From: Myxococcales bacterium
GTDB taxonomy: Bacteria; Myxococcota_A; Polyangia; Polyangiales; Houyiibacteriaceae
Direction of reading: 5' to 3'
Assembly (NCBI GenBank): GCA_019637115.1
Contig: JAHBWH010000056.1
Location: 1 to 45,702 of the forward strand
Length of the DNA: 45,702 nucleotides
Shown here: in pieces, positions 18,136-27,638 of the stretch
How positions within the stretch are numbered: position 1 is the stretch's first letter
Layout of the letters: each line of letters begins with the position of its first letter
Made by a program: the position numbers and the translations under genes
The notes under the pieces: model-generated
The model's database searches: none
The model's input: only the letters and a program-made list of their open reading frames with translations
What the model was told of the DNA's origin: nothing

Positions 18136-18475
18136 TCCAAACAATTTGCACGTTCGGCCGATGAGCCGGCGTGGATCGATGGCGGTCGACCGTCGAATCG
18201 TGGTCCGCAGACCCCAAGTTTGGGTGCTTTGAGCCCATCGCGACGCTGCGGCGGGGCGACCGATCCGACGGACGTCTTCGAGACCCGCTGAGGCCCTCGG
18301 CGTTCAAGTCAATGTCGGCCGATACGCTGGCCTACGACTCGAACGTGAACCCCGGCGGAGTACCCCCAACTGGAAGCCCGTTTCGGGTCTCCGCGCCCTC
18401 GACGCGGGAATCTCGCGCGTCGACCTGTTCGAATGGGCTTCGGCCTGCGGTGACCTGTGGTGATGATTGGCGTGG

Positions 18476-19201
18476 TTAGTTTCCGCGCTCGACCCTCGCG
18501 GACCACGCCAATGAAGGGGTCTTGCGGGACGACGCCAAACGGGACCTGCGGGTCTGGGCCAGACGCTTCATCAGGTCCAAGCACAGGTCCGCCAAGGTCC
18601 CACGGAAGTCGATCGCCTCCCGCAGCTCGCGAGAGACACGCTCGATCGTGCGAACACTCCGGCCGAGGGTTAGGGCGACGGCGCCATGCGAGGGGTCCTC
18701 CGTCGCGGCGAGCACTAGACCAATCGCTGCACAGTTCCAGTACGGGCGACCACGCTCTACCACCTCGAACACAAGGTCGTCTGGCCACGATCGCCGAGTC
18801 TCAGGCCACTCGAGGTCGACCACGCTGTCCAAGGATACTTGTCGGCGGGCCACCCAGCGTGCCCATTCCCGGATCTCGTGTGGAGAAGGGATGCAGGCAT
18901 CACCCAGGTCAGCGCCCTCACGCGGTGGATCGTCGAGGATCGAGAGCAGCCTGACACCACGGAAACGCGCGCGGAGGGTCGCGGCGCTCGGCGGTTCTCC
19001 GGTCACCCGCACAATCGCGAATCGCCGGTGTAGCGGCAGTGCCGGGGTCTCGACGGCGCCCCGTGTGAACACTCCGCTTGGTGCGCCGCTACCGGGTTGG
19101 GTCCCGAAGCTACAACTCAGCGCCGGAGACAGCAACAACTCGAGCGCTCGCGCGCCCTCGACGTAGGCGTCCTCAATCACCAACGACATCATCGACCTCA
19201 T
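18476..19201 (-). CDS. Possible DNA-binding regulator with C-terminal HTH-like segment
   Basis: This 241-aa soluble protein is not assigned to a named family. Near residues 165-215 it has a helical segment with DPSHGAVALTLGRSVRTIER, whose spacing looks like a helix-turn-helix, with the second helix around SVRTIERVSREL. The N-terminal two thirds has no recognisable domain and no signal peptide. The start is uncertain: GTG 19231 would add 10 residues, and neither start has a Shine-Dalgarno. It is transcribed toward the toxin operon, ending about 490 bp before the protease gene, so it could be a local regulator acting on the palindrome at 18111-18135. That link is inference. Confidence 0.6.
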   Translation of the reverse strand: MRSMMSLVIEDAYVEGARALELLLSPALSCSFGTQPGSGAPSGVFTRGAVETPALPLHRRFAIVRVTGEPPSAATLRARFRGVRLLSILDDPPREGADLGDACIPSPHEIREWARWVARRQVSLDSVVDLEWPETRRSWPDDLVFEVVERGRPYWNCAAIGLVLAATEDPSHGAVALTLGRSVRTIERVSRELREAIDFRGTLADLCLDLMKRLAQTRRSRLASSRKTPSLAWSARVERGN

Positions 19202-19341
19202 GACGGTCGCGCCCGAGGGCGAGGGTCTCACTCGGCAGGCACTGGATCAAGCACCCCACCGCGCAAAAAGTTCTCTTGGCACCGAGTTTCGCCGTGCTTC
19301 CACCTCACCGGCGGCGCCTCGCCCGAGCAAGTCACTCCGCT

Positions 19342-19362
19342 TCGAGCCCGTATCGGGCTCGA
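19342..19362. promoter_or_regulatory. 9-bp hairpin between divergent genes
   Basis: TCGAGCCCG (19342-19350), loop TAT, then CGGGCTCGA is a perfect 9-bp inverted repeat in the 320-bp gap between the divergent genes starting at 19201 and 19523. It could be an operator. It has no T-run, so a terminator role is unlikely. The rest of the gap shows only the weak promoter listed next. Confidence 0.35.
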
Positions 19363-19451
19363 CGACGACGGTGTCGACGAGGGGTTCACGGCACCCGCCG
19401 CAACCCCTTCGCAAAAATCCCGCGCCACCCATCCGCTACCCCCCAAACGTG

Positions 19452-19480
19452 TTGAGAGGTGCTGCGAGTTGTGGTCTATG
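19452..19480 (+). promoter_or_regulatory. Candidate sigma70-like promoter
   Basis: TTGAGA (19452-19457), a 17-nt spacer and TCTATG (19475-19480) lie about 40 nt upstream of ATG 19523. The -35 matches consensus at 5 of 6 positions, the -10 at only 3 of 6. Confidence 0.35.
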
Positions 19481-19522
19481 GTGCGTCTCAGTCGCGGAAC
19501 GTGACTCGGGGAGGGAAGCACC

Positions 19523-20947
19523 ATGCGAAGTTTGGTGACGCGCACAGCGGAAATAGAGGCGCTCGGCGTGGCGTGGCTCGTTGTGATCTGCATCGCGTGC
19601 GGGTCCAGTCCGAGCGACGATCCCGACCCGCGCGGCGACGCCGGTGTCCGCACGGACGGTGCTCCACAAGAACGAGACGCCGAAGTCGGCAGGCCCGATG
19701 GTGCGATGGTTGACGGAGCGTTTGACGAACCGGTTCGCGTCCGGGGTGGGTCTTGCGAGGAGGACTCCGACTGCGACGACGGGGTCGATTGCACCCGCGA
19801 CACGTGCGACGTGGAGTGTTGGCCGGGGGAGAGTTGCGGCGGTCGCTGCGTTCATCACGCCGATCCGACGGCGTGCGGACCGATCGAGACGTGTCACGAG
19901 ATACGCGGCTGTGAGCCGGGAGAAGCCTGCGCGACATGGCGGAGCTGTGACACGAGCGACCCATGCGTCATGAGCGCGACGTGTCACGCCGAGCGCCGGG
20001 TGTGCGTGGTGCAGGTGCTCGACGGGGATGGAGACGGCGAGCCACCGCTGATCTGCGGCGGCAGAGACTGTGACGACGACGACACCGCCGTCCGACCGGG
20101 CGCCCCCGAGCAGTGCGACGGTCGGGACAACGATTGCGACGGTCGCGTCGACGAGGGCGCAGACGCGGCGTGTGACGACGGCGGCCGGTGCGTGAGCGGT
20201 GCCTGCGTGTGTCGCGATCCGTCGCTCACGCGTTGTCGCGGATGGGACGGCGAGGTGTGCGCCGACGTTCGCAGTGACGACCGGCACTGCGGTGGTTGCG
20301 ACCGAGCGTGTCCCGTCGGCGCGCGGTGCACGAGTGGGACGTGCCGCTGCGCGGATCCGTCGGTGACGCTCTGTCCTGACTCGTTCGCGTGCGCGGACCT
20401 CCAGACCGATCCTTTTCACTGCGGCGCGTGCGGTCGCCGCTGCGGGTTCAACCAGCAGTGCGAAGGCGGCGAGTGCGAGTCGTGTGGGGCCACTGGGGAG
20501 GCGTGCTGCGACGGCGGGTGCCGTGATCCGCACACCGGGTGCGTCGACGGGCGGTGTCGGCTCCGAGAGTGCGCCCGGGCCGTCCGTCCGCTGCCCAGCG
20601 ATCTTCTTCCGCGGTGTACAGCCGCGACCGGTGCATGCATCGACGGTTGCGGCACGACCGATTGCGTTTGGTCCTGTGCGGGGGCAGACGCGACGCCTCC
20701 CGCGTCAGGGGCGAACTGCGAGACATGCTTGTATCACCAGGTGATCGCGTGCGCGGGGGTCGCCGGTTGCGACGCGCAGTGGGCGAACTGGCTGTGCTGT
20801 ACGGAGGATCGCTGCCCTGCGGGCTCAGACCCAGGGTGTGAAGCCGCCCAATGCGGAGCGGCGGCCACCGCCTTCGGGCGATGTCGAGAAGCCGCAGGCT
20901 GCTACATCAACACAGGACTTTCTCGCACGTGCGCACCAGAGGCGTGA
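19523..20947 (+). CDS. Cys-rich lipoprotein with MopE-like metal-binding motif
   Basis: This 474-aa protein has a lipoprotein signal peptide with lipobox CIAC and C26; GGGAGGGAAG precedes the ATG. After an Asp-rich linker (about 30-75), Cys-rich modules fill most of the chain. Around residues 165-215 a DGDGDGEP, DCDDDDTAVRPGAPEQCD and DNDCDGRVDE series matches the MopE-type putative metal-binding motif of myxobacteria. Further modules of the form CGGCDRACPVGARC and CGACGRRCGFNQQC follow (about 255-320), resembling the Cys-rich surface repeats common in this phylum. No catalytic domain is visible. It is probably a calcium-binding outer-surface lipoprotein of unknown role, transcribed away from the toxin region. 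Confidence 0.85.
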   Translation: MRSLVTRTAEIEALGVAWLVVICIACGSSPSDDPDPRGDAGVRTDGAPQERDAEVGRPDGAMVDGAFDEPVRVRGGSCEEDSDCDDGVDCTRDTCDVECWPGESCGGRCVHHADPTACGPIETCHEIRGCEPGEACATWRSCDTSDPCVMSATCHAERRVCVVQVLDGDGDGEPPLICGGRDCDDDDTAVRPGAPEQCDGRDNDCDGRVDEGADAACDDGGRCVSGACVCRDPSLTRCRGWDGEVCADVRSDDRHCGGCDRACPVGARCTSGTCRCADPSVTLCPDSFACADLQTDPFHCGACGRRCGFNQQCEGGECESCGATGEACCDGGCRDPHTGCVDGRCRLRECARAVRPLPSDLLPRCTAATGACIDGCGTTDCVWSCAGADATPPASGANCETCLYHQVIACAGVAGCDAQWANWLCCTEDRCPAGSDPGCEAAQCGAAATAFGRCREAAGCYINTGLSRTCAPEA

Positions 20948-21288
20948 CGAGAGGTCGCGTGGGCTCCCCCCAACCGGCTTCGATGCCCACGCTACCCGCC
21001 AGACCCCCTGCGCCCGAGCGACCTCCGCGAGCAGGTCGTCTCGCTCGGGGCTCCCAGCAAACTGTTCCTCCACGGGGACTTGCCGATTCGCGGGCATTCT
21101 CAGGGCCTGCCGTGCCGACTACGTCCCGTCGACCTTGGCAGGTCGTTTCGGGTTGTCGTGGATGATCCACGGACCGCCGAGCGACGCCGAATCCTCGCCG
21201 GTACGGGATCGCCAAATCCGCCGAGCACCACCAGGGGCACGCTCGATCGCTGGACGACGCCCCCCACATCATGGGATGGTCAAGTCTC
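20948..21288. other. Intergenic region, no supported gene
   Basis: This 341-bp gap between two plus-strand genes contains only short open frames without homology that I can recognise. A minus-strand frame around 20825-21097 has some plausible composition but overlaps the preceding gene and shows no motif. No promoter or terminator stood out. Confidence 0.4.
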
Positions 21289-21741
21289 ATGTACGACACT
21301 CCGGCCGCCCGTGCGACCACGTTCGAGCTCGACCCCCGGCTCGAATCCGACTCCTTCCCCATCGGAGAGCTCCCCCTCTGCCTCGCCCGCTTGCACGCGG
21401 ACGCGCGCTTCCCTTGGGTGGTGCTGATCCCCGCGCGAACGGGGCTCCGGGAGCTCCACGAGCTGACCCCTCCCGAGCGCGAGGCCTTCTTCGACGAGTC
21501 CTGCCTCCTCGCGAAGGCAATGGAGCGGCTGTTCCGCCCCGAGAAGCTGAACATCGCGTCGCTCGGGAACGTGGTGCCGCAGCTGCACGTGCACCACGTC
21601 GCGCGCTTCTCTGGTGACCCCGCGTGGCCCGGGCCGGTCTGGGGCAGTGGCCCCATCAAGCCCTACGCGCCCGAACACCTCGCCGAGCGCCTCGCGGCCC
21701 TCCGCTCCGCCCTCGCGCCCTACCCCGGCTTCCGAGGCTGA
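21289..21741 (+). CDS. HIT-family nucleotide hydrolase/transferase
   Basis: This 150-aa protein is a histidine-triad family member, whose relatives hydrolyse dinucleoside polyphosphates or other nucleotidyl linkages in the cytoplasm. The signature GNVVPQLHVHHVAR lies near residues 93-106, with H100, H102 and H103; Q98 occupies the first triad position, as in the proteobacterial QLHVHVIAR subgroup. The N-terminal part (DPRLESDS, PLCLARL) also fits that subgroup. ATG 21289 is preferred over ATG 21271 because family members begin about here and GGGATGG lies 9 nt upstream. It converges with the Uma2 gene, with 14 nt between the stops. Confidence 0.85.
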   Translation: MYDTPAARATTFELDPRLESDSFPIGELPLCLARLHADARFPWVVLIPARTGLRELHELTPPEREAFFDESCLLAKAMERLFRPEKLNIASLGNVVPQLHVHHVARFSGDPAWPGPVWGSGPIKPYAPEHLAERLAALRSALAPYPGFRG

Positions 21742-21755
21742 ACGACTCGGCGCCT

Positions 21756-22307
21756 TCAGAACAGGTCGTCGAGCACGAGCGTCCCGGCGGGGAACGCGAG
21801 GGGCGTCACGCTCCCAGAGGCCAGCGTCCGCGCGTCGGCGTAGGACTCGCCCTCGGGCGCGCGGTGAACGACGAGCGCCTTCCCGACGAGGTCGACGATC
21901 CAATACTCGGGCACCCCGGCCGAGGCGTAGAGCCGTGCCTTCGGGCCCCGATCCTTGCGGAGCGACGAGTCGGCGACCTCGACCACCAAGAGCGCCGTCG
22001 ACGGATGGGCCGCGCGATAGTCCCCAAGGGGGACGATCGCCAGATCGGGCTCGGGGACCGACTCCACCGACAGCGCGAGCGCGGACTGCACTCGCACCCG
22101 TGCTTGCCCCGCGACCACGCGAAACGCCCACGCGCCGAGCCGGTCGACCACGTCGGCGTGCAGCGGACCGTGCGGGCTCATGTGAACCAGCGCACCTTCC
22201 AGCAGCTCCACGCGCTCGCCCTCGAAGGCGCCGAGCCGGACGAGACGCTCGTACTCGTCGCGCCGGAGCGGCCGGAGGGTCTCGGGGTCGATCTCCCGCG
22301 GGTCCAT
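21756..22307 (-). CDS. Uma2-family (DUF820) endonuclease-like protein
   Basis: This 183-aa protein belongs to the Uma2/DUF820 family, which has a PD-(D/E)XK nuclease fold. Visible motifs are the early GERVELLEG, then PEPDLAIV (the acidic D of the fold), LLVVEVADSS (the E of ExK) and YASAGVPEYWIVD, in the usual order and spacing. Length is normal for the family. ATG 22307 has GGAGG four nt upstream. Members are numerous in cyanobacteria and myxobacteria, and their biological role is mostly unknown; some occur in mobile elements, but no mobile-element features are seen next to this one. Confidence 0.9.
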   Translation of the reverse strand: MDPREIDPETLRPLRRDEYERLVRLGAFEGERVELLEGALVHMSPHGPLHADVVDRLGAWAFRVVAGQARVRVQSALALSVESVPEPDLAIVPLGDYRAAHPSTALLVVEVADSSLRKDRGPKARLYASAGVPEYWIVDLVGKALVVHRAPEGESYADARTLASGSVTPLAFPAGTLVLDDLF

Positions 22308-22370
22308 CGTGCCTCCATCGTAGCGGCGTTCTCGGCGCCGCGCCGACGAAGTTGCGCGCGTGCCTTCAGC

Positions 22371-22600
22371 GTCCTCGGAAGGGCTGTCGCCAGCTCCCCC
22401 CAGCTCCCCCGACGGGGCACCAAGCCCCGCGGCGCCCCTCCCACGAGCCTGGGTCGGGTCCACGCTCGCGCGTGACCCGACACTCTCGTGGGATCGTTCG
22501 GCTCCGTGGACTTCGTCCACTCCGCTTCGAGCGATTCCACTTCGAAGCGCTCGCTGCGCGCCGTCCGGTAGGGCGGCTCGCGAAGGCGGCCGAGCTTCGT
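22371..22600 (+). repeat. Dispersed intergenic repeat, copy 1, rich in hairpins
   Basis: The ends of this region match copy 2 (31451-31540): 22371-22400 has GGGCTGTCGCCAGC, and 22548-22600 has GCGCCGTCCGGTAGGGCGG. An extra stretch of about 150 bp between them holds stacked inverted repeats: a 9-bp outer stem 22439-22447/22485-22493, an inner 8-bp stem 22453-22460/22474-22481, GTGGAC-TTC-GTCCAC, and CGCTTCGA paired with TCGAAGCG. It begins immediately after the asnS stop in gene direction. Confidence 0.6.
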
Positions 22601-24007
<1,407 letters not shown>

Positions 24008-24015
24008 GGCGCGCG

Positions 24016-24021
24016 GGTTTA
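24016..24021 (-). promoter_or_regulatory. -10-like TAAACC of asnS, leaderless type
   Basis: TAAACC on the minus strand ends 8 nt before ATG 24007 and no Shine-Dalgarno is present, so the transcript may begin at or next to the start codon. Confidence 0.4.
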
Positions 24022-24260
24022 GCAGGCCGCGCAAATCCTCGCACCGGGGGAATCGCGCCCGGAGCCCGTTGGCCCCGGTCGGCGGTCGTGCGCCTGGCGG
24101 CGGACCGCTCGCGTCCTCGAACCCGAGGCTCGCTCCGGGTCGCCGTCGAGGATCGGCGCGGAGTCGCTCGCCGCGCCGACGAGGGAGTGGCCTATGAAGA
24201 CGGTCGGCAAGGACGCCCCTTGGCCGCGGAGAGGCTGCTCGAACTTTCGGTTCGCTGTAC

Positions 24261-24266
24261 TAAGGT
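24261..24266 (+). promoter_or_regulatory. -10-like TAAGGT, leaderless type
   Basis: TAAGGT ends 6 nt before GTG 24273 and no Shine-Dalgarno is present. This spacing would place the transcription start on the start codon. Confidence 0.4.
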
Positions 24267-24272
24267 CGCGCC

Positions 24273-24980
24273 GTGAGCCGCGCCCTCGTCCCGGTGGTCG
24301 TCGCCTTCCTCGCGCTCGTGCTCGGCGCCTGGGCGGTGTTCGCGTGGATCGAGCACCGCGACGAGCAGGCGCGCGTGGCCGCGGAAGAGACACGGCAAGC
24401 GCGCCAGGCGCGCGCGGAGCAGCGCCGGGCCGAGCGCGCGGAGGCCATCGCCGACGAGTCGACCCGCTTCGTGCCGGACGCGCTCGGCGGGGTCCGGCTC
24501 GGGATGAGCCTCCAGGAGCTGAGGAGCGCGCGACCCGCGGCCACCCCTCCGCTGCGTGTCACCGCGGGCGAGACGCGGTGGGAGGAGGAGCTCGCGAACC
24601 GCGCGAAGGTCGTCTACGGGTTCGGCGCGAGCGGCGAGCGGCTCGCGATGATTCAGGTCCTCAGCCAGATCCCTCCGGAGGGTGTCGGGCCGCACCTCGC
24701 GGCGATGCAAGATCGCTACGGCCCCGCTACGGTGGTCATGCGCTGCTCGGCGCAGAGCGCCGCGGGGGTGCCGACGCTGCGCTTCCTCTGGCAGGGCGCG
24801 AGCGTCACGCTCCAAGACGTGCTGCTCATCCACGAGGGTGGCGTGAGCCTCACGCTCTACGTGACCTCGAACGAGGCGACCGCGGCCTCGCTCCGCGCAG
24901 GCGGGTGCGCACCCGTCCGGAGCCGAGACGAGCTCGAGGAGCTGCAGATCGCGACGCCCGAGATGCTCCGCGAGCGATGA
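24273..24980 (+). CDS. Membrane-anchored hypothetical protein
   Basis: This 235-aa protein starts at GTG. A single N-terminal membrane segment (about 5-25) is followed by a charged Arg/Glu/Ala-rich helical stretch (about 28-62) that may form a coiled coil. A globular domain follows, beginning with GGVRLGMSLQELRSARP (about 70-88), a motif type seen at the start of many small periplasmic domains that judge mineral or peptide ligands poorly understood. I do not recognise a family. It stands alone on the plus strand, divergent from asnS, and is followed by a 16-bp tandem repeat. Confidence 0.75.
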   Translation: MSRALVPVVVAFLALVLGAWAVFAWIEHRDEQARVAAEETRQARQARAEQRRAERAEAIADESTRFVPDALGGVRLGMSLQELRSARPAATPPLRVTAGETRWEEELANRAKVVYGFGASGERLAMIQVLSQIPPEGVGPHLAAMQDRYGPATVVMRCSAQSAAGVPTLRFLWQGASVTLQDVLLIHEGGVSLTLYVTSNEATAASLRAGGCAPVRSRDELEELQIATPEMLRER

Positions 24981-25073
24981 GCGAGCGCCCGGGTCCTCGT
25001 CCGTCGTACGAGACCGCTCACGACCGCGGAGAATGCGGCGCGTGCCCGCAGGGAGCGAGTCGACCCCCGAGCG

Positions 25074-25185
25074 CCTCGAACCCTGCGAGCCTCGAACCCT
25101 GCGAGCCCCGAACCCTGCGAGCCCCGAACCCTGCGAGCCCCGAACCCTGCGAGCCCCGAACCCTGCGAGCCCCGAACCCTGCGGT
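25074..25185 (+). repeat. Seven tandem copies of a 16-bp repeat
   Basis: Seven consecutive units of CCCCGAACCCTGCGAG (the first two begin CCTC; the last ends GGT instead of GAG) fill the gap between the gene ending at 24980 and the kinase at 25243. Sixteen is not a multiple of three, so the array is not a coding repeat. Confidence 0.9.
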
Positions 25186-25230
25186 CCCCGTGAGACGGGA
25201 CGGGAGTAAGACTCGACGAGGGTTTCGACG

Positions 25231-25236
25231 TAGGCT
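25231..25236 (+). promoter_or_regulatory. -10-like TAGGCT, leaderless type
   Basis: TAGGCT ends 6 nt before GTG 25243 of the hybrid kinase, which has no clear Shine-Dalgarno. Confidence 0.4.
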
Positions 25237-25242
25237 TGGCCG

Positions 25243-27561
25243 GTGAATTGGCTTCCTGCGGGTGTGCTCGGAGCGCTGACGGCGAACGTGCTGCTCGTTT
25301 GGGTGTACGTGCTCCTCTTGCGCACGGAGGCGCCCGACGAGCGGCGCTACCTGCGGTGGTGGCTGGGGGCCTGGATCGCGAGCGTCGTGCGGTACTCGGC
25401 GGCCTTGGCGCTCTCCGTGGGTGGGCCGCCGACGTTGGCCGGGGTCGAGATGCTCGCGACGCTCGTGAACGGCGGCCTCGTCTTGGTGGGCGCGCTCGTT
25501 TTCGTGGGTACGCGCCCGTCGCGGCTTCACGCCGTCCCGTTCGGTCTCGCGGGGGCCCTCGCGGTGGGCGCGATGGCGCTCGATGCCCCGACGCTCTGGC
25601 AGCGCGTCCCCGTCTTCGGGGTGGCGGGGGGGGCCATGATCGCGGCAGGGATCCTGCTCTGGCGGCGCGGCGACGCGGGGCTCTTCGGCCGGCTCACGGG
25701 TGGCGTCTTCGTCGCCTGGGGGGCGCACCGCCTGGACTACCCTTTCTTGCGCCCCGTCGAGTGGTTCGCCCCCTACGGCTTCGCGTTCGCGTCGGTCTTC
25801 GAGCAGGTCGCCGCGGTCTCGACGCTCCTGCTTCACCTCGACCGCACGCGCCGGAGCGTGCGCGCCAGCGAGGCGCGCTACCGCGGGCTCGTCGACGAGG
25901 CGCCAATTGGGATCTTCCGCGTCGATCTCGAGATGGCGATCGTCGACGCGAACCCCGCCTTCCTGGAGCAGGTCGGCGTGGCCTCCGTCGCGGAGCTCGA
26001 CGAGTACGAGCTCGCGTCGTTCGTCCCCTCTGCCGACGACCGCCTCTCGCTCGCCCAGACGTTCCGCGCCGGTGGCAGCGCCGCGCAGCCGATCACGCTC
26101 CGCCGCCCGGACGGCCGCGAGCGGCGCCTGATGATTCAGGGCCGGGAGCTCCGCGACCCGACCGGACACCCCATCGGATACGAGGGGGTCTCCCGCGACG
26201 TGACGGATGCCCTCCGCCTCGAGGAGCGCCTCCGGGCGACCGAGCGGCTCGAGGCGATCGGCCGGCTCGCCGGAGGGGTCGCGCACGACTTCAACAACGT
26301 GCTGACCGTCATCCAGGCTGGGACCCGCGCGGCGATCGATCACCCCTCGCCGACGAAGCAGCGCAGGCTGCTCGACGAGGTGCTCGGCGCCGCGGAGCGC
26401 GGCGCCGCGCTGACCCGGCAGCTCCTGACGCTGAGTCGCGCGAGAGGCACGCCCGAGCGCGTCGAGCTCGCGGACGAGGTGCGCGCGTCGCTCCCTTTCT
26501 TGCGCCGACTCGTCGGTGAGTCGTGCGCGATCGCGGTGGAGGCACCGTCGCCCGTCTGGGTCCTCGCCGAGCGCGCGCACGTGCAGCAGATCGTCCTCAA
26601 CCTCGTGGCCAACGCGCGCGACGCGATGCCCGCGGGAGGCACCATCCACGTCGCGATCCGAGCCGAGGCGCGAGATCGCGGAGCGGCGGGTCGCGCCGTG
26701 CTCGAGGTGCGAGACGAAGGGGTCGGCATGGACGCCGAGACCCGCGACAAGGCCTTCGACGCGTTCTTCACCACGAAGCCGGAGGCGGAAGGCACAGGGC
26801 TCGGTTTGCCGACGGTGGCGGCCGCGGCGGCGCACGGAGACGGAACGGTCCACCTCGAGAGCGAGCTGGGGCGAGGCACCGTCGTGACGGTGCGATGGCC
26901 AGCCGTCGACGCGCCCGCGCTCGACGCGCCCACGCTCGACGCGCCCACGCTCGACGCGCCCACGCTCGACGCGCCCACGCTCGACGCGCCCACGCTCGAC
27001 GCGCCCACGCTCGACGCACCCACGCTCGACCTGCCCGCGATGGGCGCCCCCGCGCCCAACCCCGCGTCCCCCGGCGGGTCGAGGCCCACCCGGACCGCAG
27101 AGCGTCCGCACGGCCCCGCGGCGGAGGCCGTGAGTCGGACGCCGAAACATTCGTCCGCCGCGCGCCTGCCGCGCTCCTTCCACATCCTCGTGGCGGAGGA
27201 CGAGGCCGCCGTCCGCCGCGCGCTCGTTCGCGTCCTCGAGGCTGCGGGTCATCGCGTCGTCGCCGCCGAAGATGGCGAGGACGCCCTCGCGCGCTTCGAG
27301 GAGCTCGAGCGGATCGACCTGCTCGTCTCGGACGTGCGGATGCCGCGATGCGACGGCCCGGCGCTGGCGGTGGCGCTGCGGGAACGCCAACCCGACCTGC
27401 CAGTGCTCTTCGTGACTGGCTACGCCGAGATCGGGCCCGTCGAGATCCAGCGCATGATCCCGGGCGCCCAGGTGCTCGCCAAGCCTTTCCTCCCACACGA
27501 GCTCACCTCGGCGATCGCGCAAGTGCTCGGCGCCTCTTCCTCGTCCTCCTCCTCCTCGTGA
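25243..27561 (+). CDS. Hybrid sensor histidine kinase (7TM-PAS-HK-REC)
   Basis: This 772-aa protein starts at GTG. About seven hydrophobic segments occupy residues 1-205 and form a membrane sensor. A PAS domain (about 206-325, with EAPIGIFRVD) follows, then HisKA with GGVAHDFNN and phospho-acceptor H348. The ATPase domain has LNLVANARDAMP (N box), DEGVGMD (G1) and GTGLGL (G2). A linker made of eight DAPTL-type five-residue repeats (about 557-597) joins it to a C-terminal receiver domain (about 645-765) with AEDEAA and phospho-acceptor D697 in SDVRMPR; K of AKPF is also present. The chain ends in a run of serines. The input signal and downstream partner are unknown, and no response regulator gene is adjacent. 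Confidence 0.95.
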   Translation: MNWLPAGVLGALTANVLLVWVYVLLLRTEAPDERRYLRWWLGAWIASVVRYSAALALSVGGPPTLAGVEMLATLVNGGLVLVGALVFVGTRPSRLHAVPFGLAGALAVGAMALDAPTLWQRVPVFGVAGGAMIAAGILLWRRGDAGLFGRLTGGVFVAWGAHRLDYPFLRPVEWFAPYGFAFASVFEQVAAVSTLLLHLDRTRRSVRASEARYRGLVDEAPIGIFRVDLEMAIVDANPAFLEQVGVASVAELDEYELASFVPSADDRLSLAQTFRAGGSAAQPITLRRPDGRERRLMIQGRELRDPTGHPIGYEGVSRDVTDALRLEERLRATERLEAIGRLAGGVAHDFNNVLTVIQAGTRAAIDHPSPTKQRRLLDEVLGAAERGAALTRQLLTLSRARGTPERVELADEVRASLPFLRRLVGESCAIAVEAPSPVWVLAERAHVQQIVLNLVANARDAMPAGGTIHVAIRAEARDRGAAGRAVLEVRDEGVGMDAETRDKAFDAFFTTKPEAEGTGLGLPTVAAAAAHGDGTVHLESELGRGTVVTVRWPAVDAPALDAPTLDAPTLDAPTLDAPTLDAPTLDAPTLDAPTLDLPAMGAPAPNPASPGGSRPTRTAERPHGPAAEAVSRTPKHSSAARLPRSFHILVAEDEAAVRRALVRVLEAAGHRVVAAEDGEDALARFEELERIDLLVSDVRMPRCDGPALAVALRERQPDLPVLFVTGYAEIGPVEIQRMIPGAQVLAKPFLPHELTSAIAQVLGASSSSSSSS
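26911..27030 (+). repeat. Eight 15-bp repeats coding for DAPTL units
   Basis: Eight near-identical copies of GCGCCCACGCTCGAC lie inside the kinase gene and encode the Ala-Pro-Thr-Leu-Asp linker between the ATPase and receiver domains. Near identity at DNA level suggests recent expansion. Confidence 0.95.
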
Positions 27562-27624
27562 GCGAGTCCGAGCCGCGCCCGCGCGCGCGTTCCGATCCGG
27601 GTCCCCGCCACCTCCGGGCGCTGG

Positions 27625-27630
27625 TACGCT
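27625..27630 (+). promoter_or_regulatory. -10-like TACGCT, leaderless type
   Basis: TACGCT ends 8 nt before ATG 27639; no Shine-Dalgarno is present in the GC-only spacer. Confidence 0.4.
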
Positions 27631-27638
27631 CGCGCGCG

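Larger units (their letters stand above)
17984..18475. other. Upstream region of the toxin operon, no gene seen
   Basis: This 490-bp gap separates the putative regulator gene from the five-gene operon. It contains the palindrome and weak promoter listed separately. No open frame here has convincing coding character, and no terminator with a T-run is visible after the regulator gene. Confidence 0.5.

Noticed and set aside
18420..18450. tRNA T-loop-like sequence GTTCGAATGG
   Set aside because: No acceptor stem or anticodon arm can be formed around it.
20825..21097. A 90-codon minus-strand frame downstream of the Cys-rich lipoprotein
   Set aside because: It overlaps the lipoprotein gene by over 100 bp, has no Shine-Dalgarno and no recognisable motif.
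25074..25185. CRISPR array
   Set aside because: The 16-bp units are contiguous without spacers and no cas gene is near. The 13- and 33-bp arrays fail for the same reason.
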